Position numbers and translations under genes: made by a program | Assembly (NCBI GenBank): GCA_977017575.1 | Contig: CDRNVI010000192.1 | Location: 1 to 64,000, forward strand | Reading direction: 5' to 3' | Origin: Paramoeba atlantica | Lineage: Eukaryota > Discosea | DNA length: 64,000 bases | Part shown: positions 50,201-63,786 of the stretch, piece after piece | Numbering within the stretch: position 1 is the first letter of the stretch | Layout: every line of letters starts with the position of its first letter | The notes under the pieces: generated by a model | Told to the model about the DNA's origin: nothing | The model's database searches: none | Seen by the model: the letters and a program-made list of their open reading frames with translations, nothing else

Positions 50201-53101
50201 CCTATTAAATTATCGAAGTAAAGCAAAAATTATCGAAGTAAAGTGAAGAAAATATTGTCCTAAGAATCTTCTTCTAAGAAATATTATATGAAATAACGAA
50301 ACAAAATTACATTACACGTAAACTTTATGCGTAAAAGTGCAGTATATGCTAAAGATGTATTCAAGATTGCACTGGTTGGTGCGTGCATGAAACACGTTAA
50401 CCACTGCACACTTCCTAAAATTCTTTTCGTAAACTCTTAGAATTTCATTTTGTGTGAATATCGTACTTTGTAGAGATCCTATATAAAGTATACGCCCATT
50501 CAGGGTAAGGTTTACAATAACTATCAAAACATATAGTTGCAGAATAGAATGATATCAACATTCGTTTTGTCGACCTATAATATAAACTACCTAAATCAAA
50601 ACTATACGATAGGGCATCGCGCCTGGCCGGCGCCACCACCCTCTCGCTACTAACTTTCCACCCCTTTCGCGTTATCAGGGTCTGCCTCGGCATAACGAAG
50701 TCGGCTGATTTTGTCCGCAGGGTTACTTTTCGTGCTCACGTACAGCGCATCTACGGCAATTCCTTGCTTTTTAATTACATTCAAAACCTTTTCAAGTTCG
50801 TCAGAAACGCCGGAAGATTTCGATATTTTCCTATTAAATTATCGAAGTAAAGCAAAAATTATCGAAGTAAAGTGAAGAAAATATTGTCCTAAGAATCTTC
50901 TTCTAAGAAATATTATATGAAATAACGAAACAAAAGTACATTACACGTAAACTTTATGCGTAAAAGTGCAGTATATGCTAAAGATGTATTCAAGATTGCA
51001 CTGGTTGGTGCGTGCATGAAACACGTTAACCACTGCACACTTCCTAAAATTCTTTTCGTAAACTCTTAGAATTTCATTTTGTGTGAATATCGTACTTTGT
51101 AGAGATCCTATATAAGTATACGCCCATTCAGGGTAAGGTTTACAATAACTATCAAAACATATAGTTGCAGAATAGAATGATATCAACATTCGTTTTGTCG
51201 ACCTATAATATAAACTACCTAAATCAAAACTATACGATAGGGCATCGCGCCTGGCCGGCGCCACCACCCTCTCGCTACTAACTTTCCACCCCTTTCGCGT
51301 TATCAGGGTCTGCCTCGGCATAACGAAGTCGGCTGATTTTGTCCGCAGGGTTACTTTTCGTGCTCACGTACAGCGCATCTACGGCAATTCCTTGCTTTTT
51401 AATTACATTCAAAACCTTTTCAAGTTCGTCAGAAACGCCGGAAGATTTCGATATTTTCCTATTAAATTATCGAAGTAAAGCAAAAATTATCGAAGTAAAG
51501 TGAAGAAAATATTGTCCTAAGAATCTTCTTCTAAGAAATATTATATGAAATAACGAAACAAAAGTACATTACACGTAAACTTTATGCGTAAAAGTGCAGT
51601 ATATGCTAAAGATGTATTCAAGATTGCACTGGTTGGTGCGTGCATGAAACACGTTAACCACTGCACACTTCCTAAAATTCTTTTCGTAAACTCTTAGAAT
51701 TTCATTTTGTGTGAATATCGTACTTTGTAGAGATCCTATATAAGTATACGCCCATTCAGGGTAAGGTTTACAATAACTATCAAAACATATAGTTGCAGAA
51801 TAGAATGATATCAACATTCGTTTTGTCGACCTATAATATAAACTACCTAAATCAAAACTATACGATAGGGCATCGCGCCTGGCCGGCGCCACCACCCTCT
51901 CGCTACTAACTTTCCACCCCTTTCGCGTTATCAGGGTCTGCCTCGGCATAACGAAGTCGGCTGATTTTGTCCGCAGGGTTACTTTTCGTGCTCACGTACC
52001 GCGCATCTACGGCAATTCCTTGCTTTTTAATTACATTCAAAACCTTTTCAAGTTCGTCAGAAACGCCGGAAGATTTCGATATTTTCCTATTAAATTATCG
52101 AAGTAAAGCAAAAATTATCGAAGTAAAGTGAAGAAAATATTGTCCTAAGAATCTTCTTCTAAGAAATATTATATGAAATAACGAAACAAAAGTACATTAC
52201 ACGTAAACTTTATGCGTAAAAGTGCAGTATATGCTAAAGATGTATTCAAGATTGCACTGGTTGGTGCGTGCATGAAACACGTTAACCACTGCACACTTCC
52301 TAAAATTCTTTTCGTAAACTCTTAGAATTTCATTTTGTGTGAATATCGTACTTTGTAGAGATCCTATATAAGTATACGCCCATTCAGGGTAAGGTTTACA
52401 ATAACTATCAAAACATATAGTTGCAGAATAGAATGATATCAACATTCGTTTTGTCGACCTATAATATAAACTACCTAAATCAAAACTATAGGATAGGGCA
52501 TCGCGCCTGGCCGGCGCCACCACCCTCTCGCTACTAACTTTCCACCCCTTTCGCGTTATCAGGGTCTGCCTCGGCATAACGAAGTCGGCTGATTTTGTCC
52601 GCAGGGTTACTTTTCGTGCTCACGTACCGCGCATCTACGGCAATTCCTTGCTTTTTAATTACATTCAAAACCTTTTCAAGTTCGTCAGAAACGCCGGAAG
52701 ATTTCGATATTTTCCTATTAAATTATCGAAGTAAAGCAAAAATTATCGAAGTAAAGTGAAGAAAATATTGTCCTAAGAATCTTCTTCTAAGAAATATTAT
52801 ATGAAATAACGAAACAAAAGTACATTACACGTAAACTTTATGCGTAAAAGTGCAGTATATGCTAAAGATGTATTCAAGATTGCACTGGTTGGTGCGTGCA
52901 TGAAACACGTTAACCACTGCACACTTCCTAAAATTCTTTTCGTAAACTCTTAGAATTTCATTTTGTGTGAATATCGTACCTTGTAGAGATCCTATATAAA
53001 GTATACGCCCATTCAGGGTAAGGTTTACAATAACTATCAAAACATATAGTTGCAGAATAGAATGATATCAACATTCGTTTTGTCGACCTATAATATAAAC
53101 T

Positions 53102-56100
53102 ACCTAAATCAAAACTATACGATAGGGCATCGCGCCTGGCCGGCGCCACCACCCTCTCGCTACTAACTTTCCACCCCTTTCGCGTTATCAGGGTCTGCCT
53201 CGGCATAACGAAGTCGGCTGATTTTGTCCGCAGGGTTACTTTTCGTGCTCACGTACCGCGCATCTACGGCAATTCCTTGCTTTTTAATTACATTCAAAAC
53301 CTTTTCAAGTTCGTCAGAAACGCCGGAAGATTTCGATATTTTCCTATTAAATTATCGAAGTAAAGCAAAAATTATCGAAGTAAAGTGAAGAAAATATTGT
53401 CCTAAGAATCTTCTTCTAAGAAATATTATATGAAATAACGAAACAAAAGTACATTACACGTAAACTTTATGCGTAAAAGTGCAGTATATGCTAAAGATGT
53501 ATTCAAGATTGCACTGGTTGGTGCGTGCATGAAACACGTTAACCACTGCACACTTCCTAAAATTCTTTTCGTAAACTCTTAGAATTTCATTTTGTGTGAA
53601 TATCGTACTTTGTAGAGATCCTATATAAAGTATACGCCCATTCAGGGTAAGGTTTACAATAACTATCAAAACATATAGTTGCAGAATAGAATGATATCAA
53701 CATTCGTTTTGTCGACCTATAATATAAACTACCTAAATCAAAACTATACGATAGGGCATCGCGCCTGGCCGGCGCCACCACCCTCTCGCTACTAACTTTC
53801 CACCCCTTTCGCGTTATCAGGGTCTGCCTCGGCATAACGAAGTCGGCTGATTTTGTCCGCAGGGTTACTTTTCGTGCTCACGTACCGCGCATCTACGGCA
53901 ATTCCTTGCTTTTTAATTACATTCAAAACCTTTTCAAGTTCGTCAGAAACGCCGGAAGATTTCGATATTTTCCTATTAAATTATCGAAGTGAAGCAAAAA
54001 TTATCGAAGTAAAGTGAAGAAAATATTGTCCTAAGAATCTTCTTCTAAGAAATATTATATGAAATAACGAAACAAAAGTACATTACACGTAAACTTTATG
54101 CGTAAAAGTGCAGTATATGCTAAAGATGTATTCAAGATTGCACTGGTTGGTGCGTGCATGAAACACGTTAACCACTGCACACTTCCTAAAATTCTTTTCG
54201 TAAACTCTTAGAATTTCATTTTGTGTGAATATCGTACTTTGTAGAGATCCTATATAAAGTATACGCCCATTCAGGGTAAGGTTTACAATAACTATCAAAA
54301 CATATAGTTGCAGAATAGAATGATATCAACATTCGTTTTGTCGACCTATAATATAAACTACCTAAATCAAAACTATACGATAGGGCATCGCGCCTGGCCG
54401 GCGCCACCACCCTCTCGCTACTAACTTTCCACCCCTTTCGCGTTATCAGGGTCTGCCTCGGCATAACGAAGTCGGCTGATTTTGTCCGCAGGGTTACTTT
54501 TCGTGCTCACGTACCGCGCATCTACGGCAATTCCTTGCTTTTTAATTACATTCAAAACCTTTTCAAGTTCGTCAGAAACGCCGGAAGATTTCGATATTTT
54601 CCTATTAAATTATCGAAGTAAAGCAAAAATTATCGAAGTAAAGTGAAGAAAATATTGTCCTAAGAATCTTCTTCTAAGAAATATTATATGAAATAACGAA
54701 ACAAAAGTACATTACACGTAAACTTTATGCGTAAAAGTGCAGTATATGCTAAAGATGTATTCAAGATTGCACTGGTTGGTGCGTGCATGAAACACGTTAA
54801 CCACTGCACACTTCCTAAAATTCTTTTCGTAAACTCTTAGAATTTCATTTTGTGTGAATATCGTACTTTGTAGAGATCCTATATAAGTATACGCCCATTC
54901 AGGGTAAGGTTTACAATAACTATCAAAACATATAGTTGCAGAATAGAATGATATCAACATTCGTTTTGTCGACCTATAATATAAACTACCTAAATCAAAA
55001 CTATACGATAGGGCATCGCGCCTGGCCGGCGCCACCACCCTCTCGCTACTAACTTTCCACCCCTTTCGCGTTATCAGGGTCTGCCTCGGCATAACGAAGT
55101 CGGCTGATTTTGTCCGCAGGGTTACTTTTCGTGCTCACGTACCGCGCATCTACGGCAATTCCTTGCTTTTTAATTACATTCAAAACTTTTTCAAGTTCGT
55201 CAGAAACGCCGGAAGATTTCGATATTTTCCTATTAAATTATCGAAGTAAAGCAAAAATTATCGAAGTAAAGTGAAGAAAATATTGTCCTAAGAATCTTCT
55301 TCTAAGAAATATTATATGAAATAACGAAACAAAAGTACATTACACGTAAACTTTATGCGTAAAAGTGCAGTATATGCTAAAGATGTATTCAAGATTGCAC
55401 TGGTTGGTGCGTGCATGAAACACGTTAACCACTGCACACTTCCTAAAATTCTTTTCGTAAACTCTTAGAATTTCATTTTGTGTGAATATCGTACTTTGTA
55501 GAGATCCTATATAAGTATACGCCCATTCAGGGTAAGGTTTACAATAACTATCAAAACATATAGTTGCAGAATAGAATGATATCAACATTCGTTTTGTCGA
55601 CCTATAATATAAACTACCTAAATCAAAACTATAGGATAGGGCATCGCGCCTGGCCGGCGCCACCACCCTCTCGCTACTAACTTTCCACCCCTTTCGCGTT
55701 ATCAGGGTCTGCCTCGGCATAACGAAGTCGGCTGATTTTGTCCGCAGGGTTACTTTTCGTGCTCACGTACCGCGCATCTACGGCAATTCCTTGCTTTTTA
55801 ATTACATTCAAAACCTTTTCAAGTTCGTCAGAAACGCCGGAAGATTTCGATATTTTCCTATTAAATTATCGAAGTAAAGCAAAAATTATCGAAGTAAAGT
55901 GAAGAAAATATTGTCCTAAGAATCTTCTTCTAAGAAATATTATATGAAATAACGAAACAAAAGTACATTACACGTAAACTTTATGCGTAAAAGTGCAGTA
56001 TATGCTAAAGATGTATTCAAGATTGCACTGGTTGGTGCGTGCATGAAACACGTTAACCACTGCACACTTCCTAAAATTCTTTTCGTAAACTCTTAGAATT

Positions 56101-56243
56101 TCATTTTGTGTGAATATCGTACTTTGTAGAGATCCTATATAAAGTATACGCCCATTCAGGAAAGGTTTACAATAACTATCAAAACATATAGTTGCAGAAT
56201 AGAATGATATCAACATTCGTTTTGTCGACCTATAATATAAACT
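53102..56243. repeat. Five-unit higher-order repeat, copy 1 (3,142 bp)
   Basis: Five short units in the order plain; gtGaagc (53991); single-A deletion; aaaacTttt (55187) with single-A deletion; ctataGgat (55634) with ggaaagg (56161). Three units are 1 bp short, giving 3,142 bp. Confidence 0.9.
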
Positions 56244-59200
56244 ACCTAAATCAAAACTATACGATAGGGCATCGCGCCTGGCCGGCGCCACCACCCTCTC
56301 GCTACTAACTTTCCACCCCTTTCGCGTTATCAGGGTCTGCCTCGGCATAACGAAGTCGGCTGATTTTGTCCGCAGGGTTACTTTTCGTGCTCACGTACCG
56401 CGCATCTACGGCAATTCCTTGCTTTTTAATTACATTCAAAACCTTTTCAAGTTCGTCAGAAACGCCGGAAGATTTCGATATTTTCCTATTAAATTATCGA
56501 AGTAAAGCAAAAATTATCGAAGTAAAGTGAAGAAAATATTGTCCTAAGAATCTTCTTCTAAGAAATATTATATGAAATAACGAAACAAAAGTACATTACA
56601 CGTAAACTTTATGCGTAAAAGTGCAGTATATGCTAAAGATGTATTCAAGATTGCACTGGTTGGTGCGTGCATGAAACACGTTAACCACTGCACACTTCCT
56701 AAAATTCTTTTCGTAAACTCTTAGAATTTCATTTTGTGTGAATATCGTACTTTGTAGAGATCCTATATAAAGTATACGCCCATTCAGGGTAAGGTTTACA
56801 ATAACTATCAAAACATATAGTTGCAGAATAGAATGATATCAACATTCGTTTTGTCGACCTATAATATAAACTACCTAAATCAAAACTATACGATAGGGCA
56901 TCGCGCCTGGCCGGCGCCACCACCCTCTCGCTACTAACTTTCCACCCCTTTCGCGTTATCAGGGTCTGCCTCGGCATAACGAAGTCGGCTGATTTTGTCC
57001 GCAGGGTTACTTTTCGTGCTCACGTACCGCGCATCTACGGCAATTCCTTGCTTTTTAATTACATTCAAAACCTTTTCAAGTTCGTCAGAAACGCCGGAAG
57101 ATTTCGATATTTTCCTATTAAATTATCGAAGTGAAGCAAAAATTATCGAAGTAAAGTGAAGAAAATATTGTCCTAAGAATCTTCTTCTAAGAAATATTAT
57201 ATGAAATAACGAAACAAAAGTACATTACACGTAAACTTTATGCGTAAAAGTGCAGTATATGCTAAAGATGTATTCAAGATTGCACTGGTTGGTGCGTGCA
57301 TGAAACACGTTAACCACTGCACACTTCCTAAAATTCTTTTCGTAAACTCTTAGAATTTCATTTTGTGTGAATATCGTACTTTGTAGAGATCCTATATAAA
57401 GTATACGCCCATTCAGGGTAAGGTTTACAATAACTATCAAAACATATAGTTGCAGAATAGAATGATATCAACATTCGTTTTGTCGACCTATAATATAAAC
57501 TACCTAAATCAAAACTATACGATAGGGCATCGCGCCTGGCCGGCGCCACCACCCTCTCGCTACTAACTTTCCACCCCTTTCGCGTTATCAGGGTCTGCCT
57601 CGGCATAACGAAGTCGGCTGATTTTGTCCGCAGGGTTACTTTTCGTGCTCACGTACCGCGCATCTACGGCAATTCCTTGCTTTTTAATTACATTCAAAAC
57701 CTTTTCAAGTTCGTCAGAAACGCCGGAAGATTTCGATATTTTCCTATTAAATTATCGAAGTAAAGCAAAAATTATCGAAGTAAAGTGAAGAAAATATTGT
57801 CCTAAGAATCTTCTTCTAAGAAATATTATATGAAATAACGAAACAAAAGTACATTACACGTAAACTTTATGCGTAAAAGTGCAGTATATGCTAAAGATGT
57901 ATTCAAGATTGCACTGGTTGGTGCGTGCATGAAACACGTTAACCACTGCACACTTCCTAAAATTCTTTTCGTAAACTCTTAGAATTTCATTTTGTGTGAA
58001 TATCGTACTTTGTAGAGATCCTATATAAGTATACGCCCATTCAGGGTAAGGTTTACAATAACTATCAAAACATATAGTTGCAGAATAGAATGATATCAAC
58101 ATTCGTTTTGTCGACCTATAATATAAACTACCTAAATCAAAACTATACGATAGGGCATCGCGCCTGGCCGGCGCCACCACCCTCTCGCTACTAACTTTCC
58201 ACCCCTTTCGCGTTATCAGGGTCTGCCTCGGCATAACGAAGTCGGCTGATTTTGTCCGCAGGGTTACTTTTCGTGCTCACGTACCGCGCATCTACGGCAA
58301 TTCCTTGCTTTTTAATTACATTCAAAACTTTTTCAAGTTCGTCAGAAACGCCGGAAGATTTCGATATTTTCCTATTAAATTATCGAAGTAAAGCAAAAAT
58401 TATCGAAGTAAAGTGAAGAAAATATTGTCCTAAGAATCTTCTTCTAAGAAATATTATATGAAATAACGAAACAAAAGTACATTACACGTAAACTTTATGC
58501 GTAAAAGTGCAGTATATGCTAAAGATGTATTCAAGATTGCACTGGTTGGTGCGTGCATGAAACACGTTAACCACTGCACACTTCCTAAAATTCTTTTCGT
58601 AAACTCTTAGAATTTCATTTTGTGTGAATATCGTACTTTGTAGAGATCCTATATAAGTATACGCCCATTCAGGGTAAGGTTTACAATAACTATCAAAACA
58701 TATAGTTGCAGAATAGAATGATATCAACATTCGTTTTGTCGACCTATAATATAAACTACCTAAATCAAAACTATAGGATAGGGCATCGCGCCTGGCCGGC
58801 GCCACCACCCTCTCGCTACTAACTTTCCACCCCTTTCGCGTTATCAGGGTCTGCCTCGGCATAACGAAGTCGGCTGATTTTGTCCGCAGGGTTACTTTTC
58901 GTGCTCACGTACCGCGCATCTACGGCAATTCCTTGCTTTTTAATTACATTCAAAACCTTTTCAAGTTCGTCAGAAACGCCGGAAGATTTCGATATTTTCC
59001 TATTAAATTATCGAAGTAAAGCAAAAATTATCGAAGTAAAGTGAAGAAAATATTGTCCTAAGAATCTTCTTCTAAGAAATATTATATGAAATAACGAAAC
59101 AAAAGTACATTACACGTAAACTTTATGCGTAAAAGTGCAGTATATGCTAAAGATGTATTCAAGATTGCACTGGTTGGTGCGTGCATGAAACACGTTAACC

Positions 59201-59385
59201 ACTGCACACTTCCTAAAATTCTTTTCGTAAACTCTTAGAATTTCATTTTGTGTGAATATCGTACTTTGTAGAGATCCTATATAAAGTATACGCCCATTCA
59301 GGAAAGGTTTACAATAACTATCAAAACATATAGTTGCAGAATAGAATGATATCAACATTCGTTTTGTCGACCTATAATATAAACT
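56244..59385. repeat. Five-unit higher-order repeat, copy 2 (3,142 bp)
   Basis: Repeats the same five-unit order of markers exactly 3,142 bp later: 57133, the deletions, 58329, 58776 and 59303. This is a recent five-unit duplication inside the short-unit domain. Confidence 0.9.
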
Positions 59386-60014
59386 ACCTAAATCAAAACT
59401 ATACGATAGGGCATCGCGCCTGGCCGGCGCCACCACCCTCTCGCTACTAACTTTCCACCCCTTTCGCGTTATCAGGGTCTGCCTCGGCATAACGAAGTCG
59501 GCTGATTTTGTCCGCAGGGTTACTTTTCGTGCTCACGTACCGCGCATCTACGGCAATTCCTTGCTTTTTAATTACATTCAAAACCTTTTCAAGTTCGTCA
59601 GAAACGCCGGAAGATTTCGATATTTTCCTATTAAATTATCGAAGTAAAGCAAAAATTATCGAAGTAAAGTGAAGAAAATATTGTCCTAAGAATCTTCTTC
59701 TAAGAAATATTATATGAAATAACGAAACAAAAGTACATTACACGTAAACTTTATGCGTAAAAGTGCAGTATATGCTAAAGATGTATTCAAGATTGCACTG
59801 GTTGGTGCGTGCATGAAACACGTTAACCACTGCACACTTCCTAAAATTCTTTTCGTAAACTCTTAGAATTTCATTTTGTGTGAATATCGTACTTTGTAGA
59901 GATCCTATATAAAGTATACGCCCATTCAGGGTAAGGTTTACAATAACTATCAAAACATATAGTTGCAGAATAGAATGATATCAACATTCGTTTTGTCGAC
60001 CTATAATATAAACT

Positions 60015-63000
60015 ACCTAAATCAAAACTATACGATAGGGCATCGCGCCTGGCCGGCGCCACCACCCTCTCGCTACTAACTTTCCACCCCTTTCGCGTTA
60101 TCAGGGTCTGCCTCGGCATAACGAAGTCGGCTGATTTTGTCCGCAGGGTTACTTTTCGTGCTCACGTACCGCGCATCTACGTCAATTCCTTGCTTTTTAA
60201 TTACATTCAAAACCTTTTCAAGTTCGTCAGAAACGCCGGAAGATGTCGATATTTTCCTATTAAATTATCGAAGTAAAGCAAAAATTATCGAAGTAAAGTG
60301 AAGAAAATATTGTCCTAAGAATCTTCTTCTAAGAAATATTATATGAAATAACGAAACAAAAGTACATTACACGTAAACTTTATGCGTAAAAGTGCAGTAT
60401 ATGCTAAAGATGTATTCAAGATTGCACTGGTTGGTGCGTGCATGAAACACGTTAACCACTGCACACTTCCTAAAATTCTTTTCGTAAACTCTTAGAATTT
60501 CATTTTGTGTGAATATCGTACTTTGTAGAGATCCTATATAAAGTATACGCCCATTCAGGGTAAGGTTTACAATAACTATCAAAACATATAGTTGCAGAAT
60601 AGAATGATATCAACATTCTTTTTGTCGACCTATAATATAAACTACCTAAATCAAAACTATACGATAGGGCATCGCGCCTGGCCGGCGCCACCACCCTCTC
60701 GCTACTAACTTTCCACCCCTTTCGCGTTATCAGGGTCTGCCTCGGCATAACGAAGTCGGCTGATTTTGTCCGCAGGGTTACTTTTCGTGCTCACGTACCG
60801 CGCATCTACGGCAATTCCTTGCTTTTTAATTACATTCAAAACCTTTTCAAGTTCGTCAGAAACGCCGGAAGATTTCGATATTTTCCTATTAAATTATCGA
60901 AGTAAAGCAAAAATTATCGAAGTAAAGTGAAGAAAATATTGTCCTAAGAATCTTCTTCTAAGAAATATTATATGAAATAACGAAACAAAAGTACATTACA
61001 CGTAAACTTTATGCGTAAAAGTGCAGTATATGCTAAAGATGTATTCAAGATTGCACTGGTTGGTGCGTGCATGAAACACGTTAACCACTGCACACTTCCT
61101 AAAATTCTTTTCGTAAACTCTTAGAATTTCATTTTGTGTGAATATCGTACTTTGTAGAGATCCTATATAAAGTATACGCCCATTCAGGGTAAGGTTTACA
61201 ATAACTATCAAAACATATAGTTGCAGAATAGAATGATATCAACATTCGTTTTGTCGACCTATAATATAAACTACCTAAATCAAAACTATACGATAGGGCA
61301 TCGCGCCTGGCCGGCGCCACCACCCTCTCGCTACTAACTTTCCACCCCTTTCGCGTTATCAGGGTCTGCCTCGGCATAACGAAGTCGGCTGATTTTGTCC
61401 GCAGGGTTACTTTTCGTGCTCACGTACCGCGCATCTACGGCAATTCCTTGCTTTTTAATTACATTCAAAACCTTTTCAAGTTCGTCAGAAACGCCGGAAG
61501 ATTTCGATATTTTCCTATTAAATTATCGAAGTAAAGCAAAAATTATCGAAGTAAAGTGAAGAAAATATTGTCCTAAGAATCTTCTTCTAAGAAATATTAT
61601 ATGAAATAACGAAACAAAAGTACATTACACGTAAACTTTATGCGTAAAAGTGCAGTATATGCTAAAGATGTATTCAAGATTGCACTGGTTGGTGCGTGCA
61701 TGAAACACGTTAACCACTGCACACTTCCTAAAATTCTTTTCGTAAACTCTTAGAATTTCATTTTGTGTGAATATCGTACCTTGTAGAGATCCTATATAAG
61801 TATACGCCCATTCAGGGTAAGGTTTACAATAACTATCAAAACATATAGTTGCAGAATAGAATGATATCAACATTCGTTTTGTCGACCTATAATATAAACT
61901 ACCTAAATCAAAACTATACGATAGGGCATCGCGCCTGGCCGGCGCCACCACCCTCTCGCTACTAACTTTCCACCCCTTTCGCGTTATCAGGGTCTGCCTC
62001 GGCATAACGAAGTCGGCTGATTTTGTCCGCAGGGTTACTTTTCGTGCTCACGTACCGCGCATCTACGGCAATTCCTTGCTTTTTAATTACATTCAAAACC
62101 TTTTCAAGTTCGTCAGAAACGCCGGAAGATTTCGATATTTTCCTATTAAATTATCGAAGTAAAGCAAAAATTATCGAAGTAAAGTGAAGAAAATATTGTC
62201 CTAAGAATCTTCTTCTAAGAAATATTATATGAAATAACGAAACAAAAGTACATTACACGTAAACTTTATGCGTAAAAGTGCAGTATATGCTAAAGATGTA
62301 TTCAAGATTGCACTGGTTGGTGCGTGCATGAAACACGTTAACCACTGCACACTTCCTAAAATTCTTTTCGTAAACTCTTAGAATTTCATTTTGTGTGAAT
62401 ATCGTACCTTGTAGAGATCCTATATAAGTATACGCCCATTCAGGGTAAGGTTTACAATAACTATCAAAACATATAGTTGCAGAATAGAATGATATCAACA
62501 TTCGTTTTGTCGACCTATAATATAAACTACCTAAATCAAAACTATAGGATAGGGCATCGCGCCTGGCCGGCGCCACCACCCTCTCGCTACTAACTTTCCA
62601 CCCCTTTCGCGTTATCAGGGTCTGCCTCGGCATAACGAAGTCGGCTGATTTTGTCCGCAGGGTTACTTTTCGTGCTCACGTACCGCGCATCTACGGCAAT
62701 TCCTTGCTTTTTAATTACATTCAAAACCTTTTCAAGTTCGTCAGAAACGCCGGAAGATTTCGATATTTTCCTATTAAATTATCGAAGTAAAGCAAAAATT
62801 ATCGAAGTAAAGTGAAGAAAATATTGTCCTAAGAATCTTCTTCTAAGAAATATTATATGAAATAACGAAACAAAAGTACATTACACGTAAACTTTATGCG
62901 TAAAAGTGCAGTATATGCTAAAGATGTATTCAAGATTGCACTGGTTGGTGCGTGCATGAAACACGTTAACCACTGCACACTTCCTAAAATTCTTTTCGTA

Positions 63001-63786
63001 AACTCTTAGAATTTCATTTTGTGTGAATATCGTACTTTGTAGAGATCCTATATAAAGTATACGCCCATTCAGGGTAAGGTTTACAATAACTATCAAAACA
63101 TATAGTTGCAGAATAGAATGATATCAACATTCGTTTTGTCGACCTATAATATAAACTACCTAAATCAAAACTATACGATAGGGCATCGCGCCTGGCCGGC
63201 GCCACCACCCTCTCGCTACTAACTTTCCACCCCTTTCGCGTTATCAGGGTCTGCCTCGGCATAACGAAGTCGGCTGATTTTGTCCGCAGGGTTACTTTTC
63301 GTGCTCACGTACCGCGCATCTACGGCAATTCCTTGCTTTTTAATTACATTCAAAACCTTTTCAAGTTCGTCAGAAACGCCGGAAGATTTCGATATTTTCC
63401 TATTAAATTATCGAAGTAAAGCAAAAATTATCGAAGTAAAGTGAAGAAAATATTGTCCTAAGAATCTTCTTCTAAGAAATATTATATGAAATAACGAAAC
63501 AAAAGTACATTACACGTAAACTTTATGCGTAAAAGTGCAGTATATGCTAAAGATGTATTCAAGATTGCACTGGTTGGTGCGTGCATGAAACACGTTAACC
63601 ACTGCACACTTCCTAAAATTCTTTTCGTAAACTCTTAGAATTTCATTTTGTGTGAATATCGTACTTTGTAGAGATCCTATATAAAGTATACGCCCATTCA
63701 GGGTAAGGTTTACAATAACTATCAAAACATATAGTTGCAGAATAGAATGATATCAACATTCGTTTTGTCGACCTATAATATAAACT
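60015..63786. repeat. Six-unit higher-order repeat (3,772 bp), second copy begins at 63787
   Basis: A G-to-T change (acgTcaatt) at 60182 returns at 63954, 3,772 bp on, which is six units with two single-base deletions. The second copy is cut by the window end, so only one marker of it can be checked here. The companion change agatGtcg at 60245 would recur past the edge. Confidence 0.65.
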
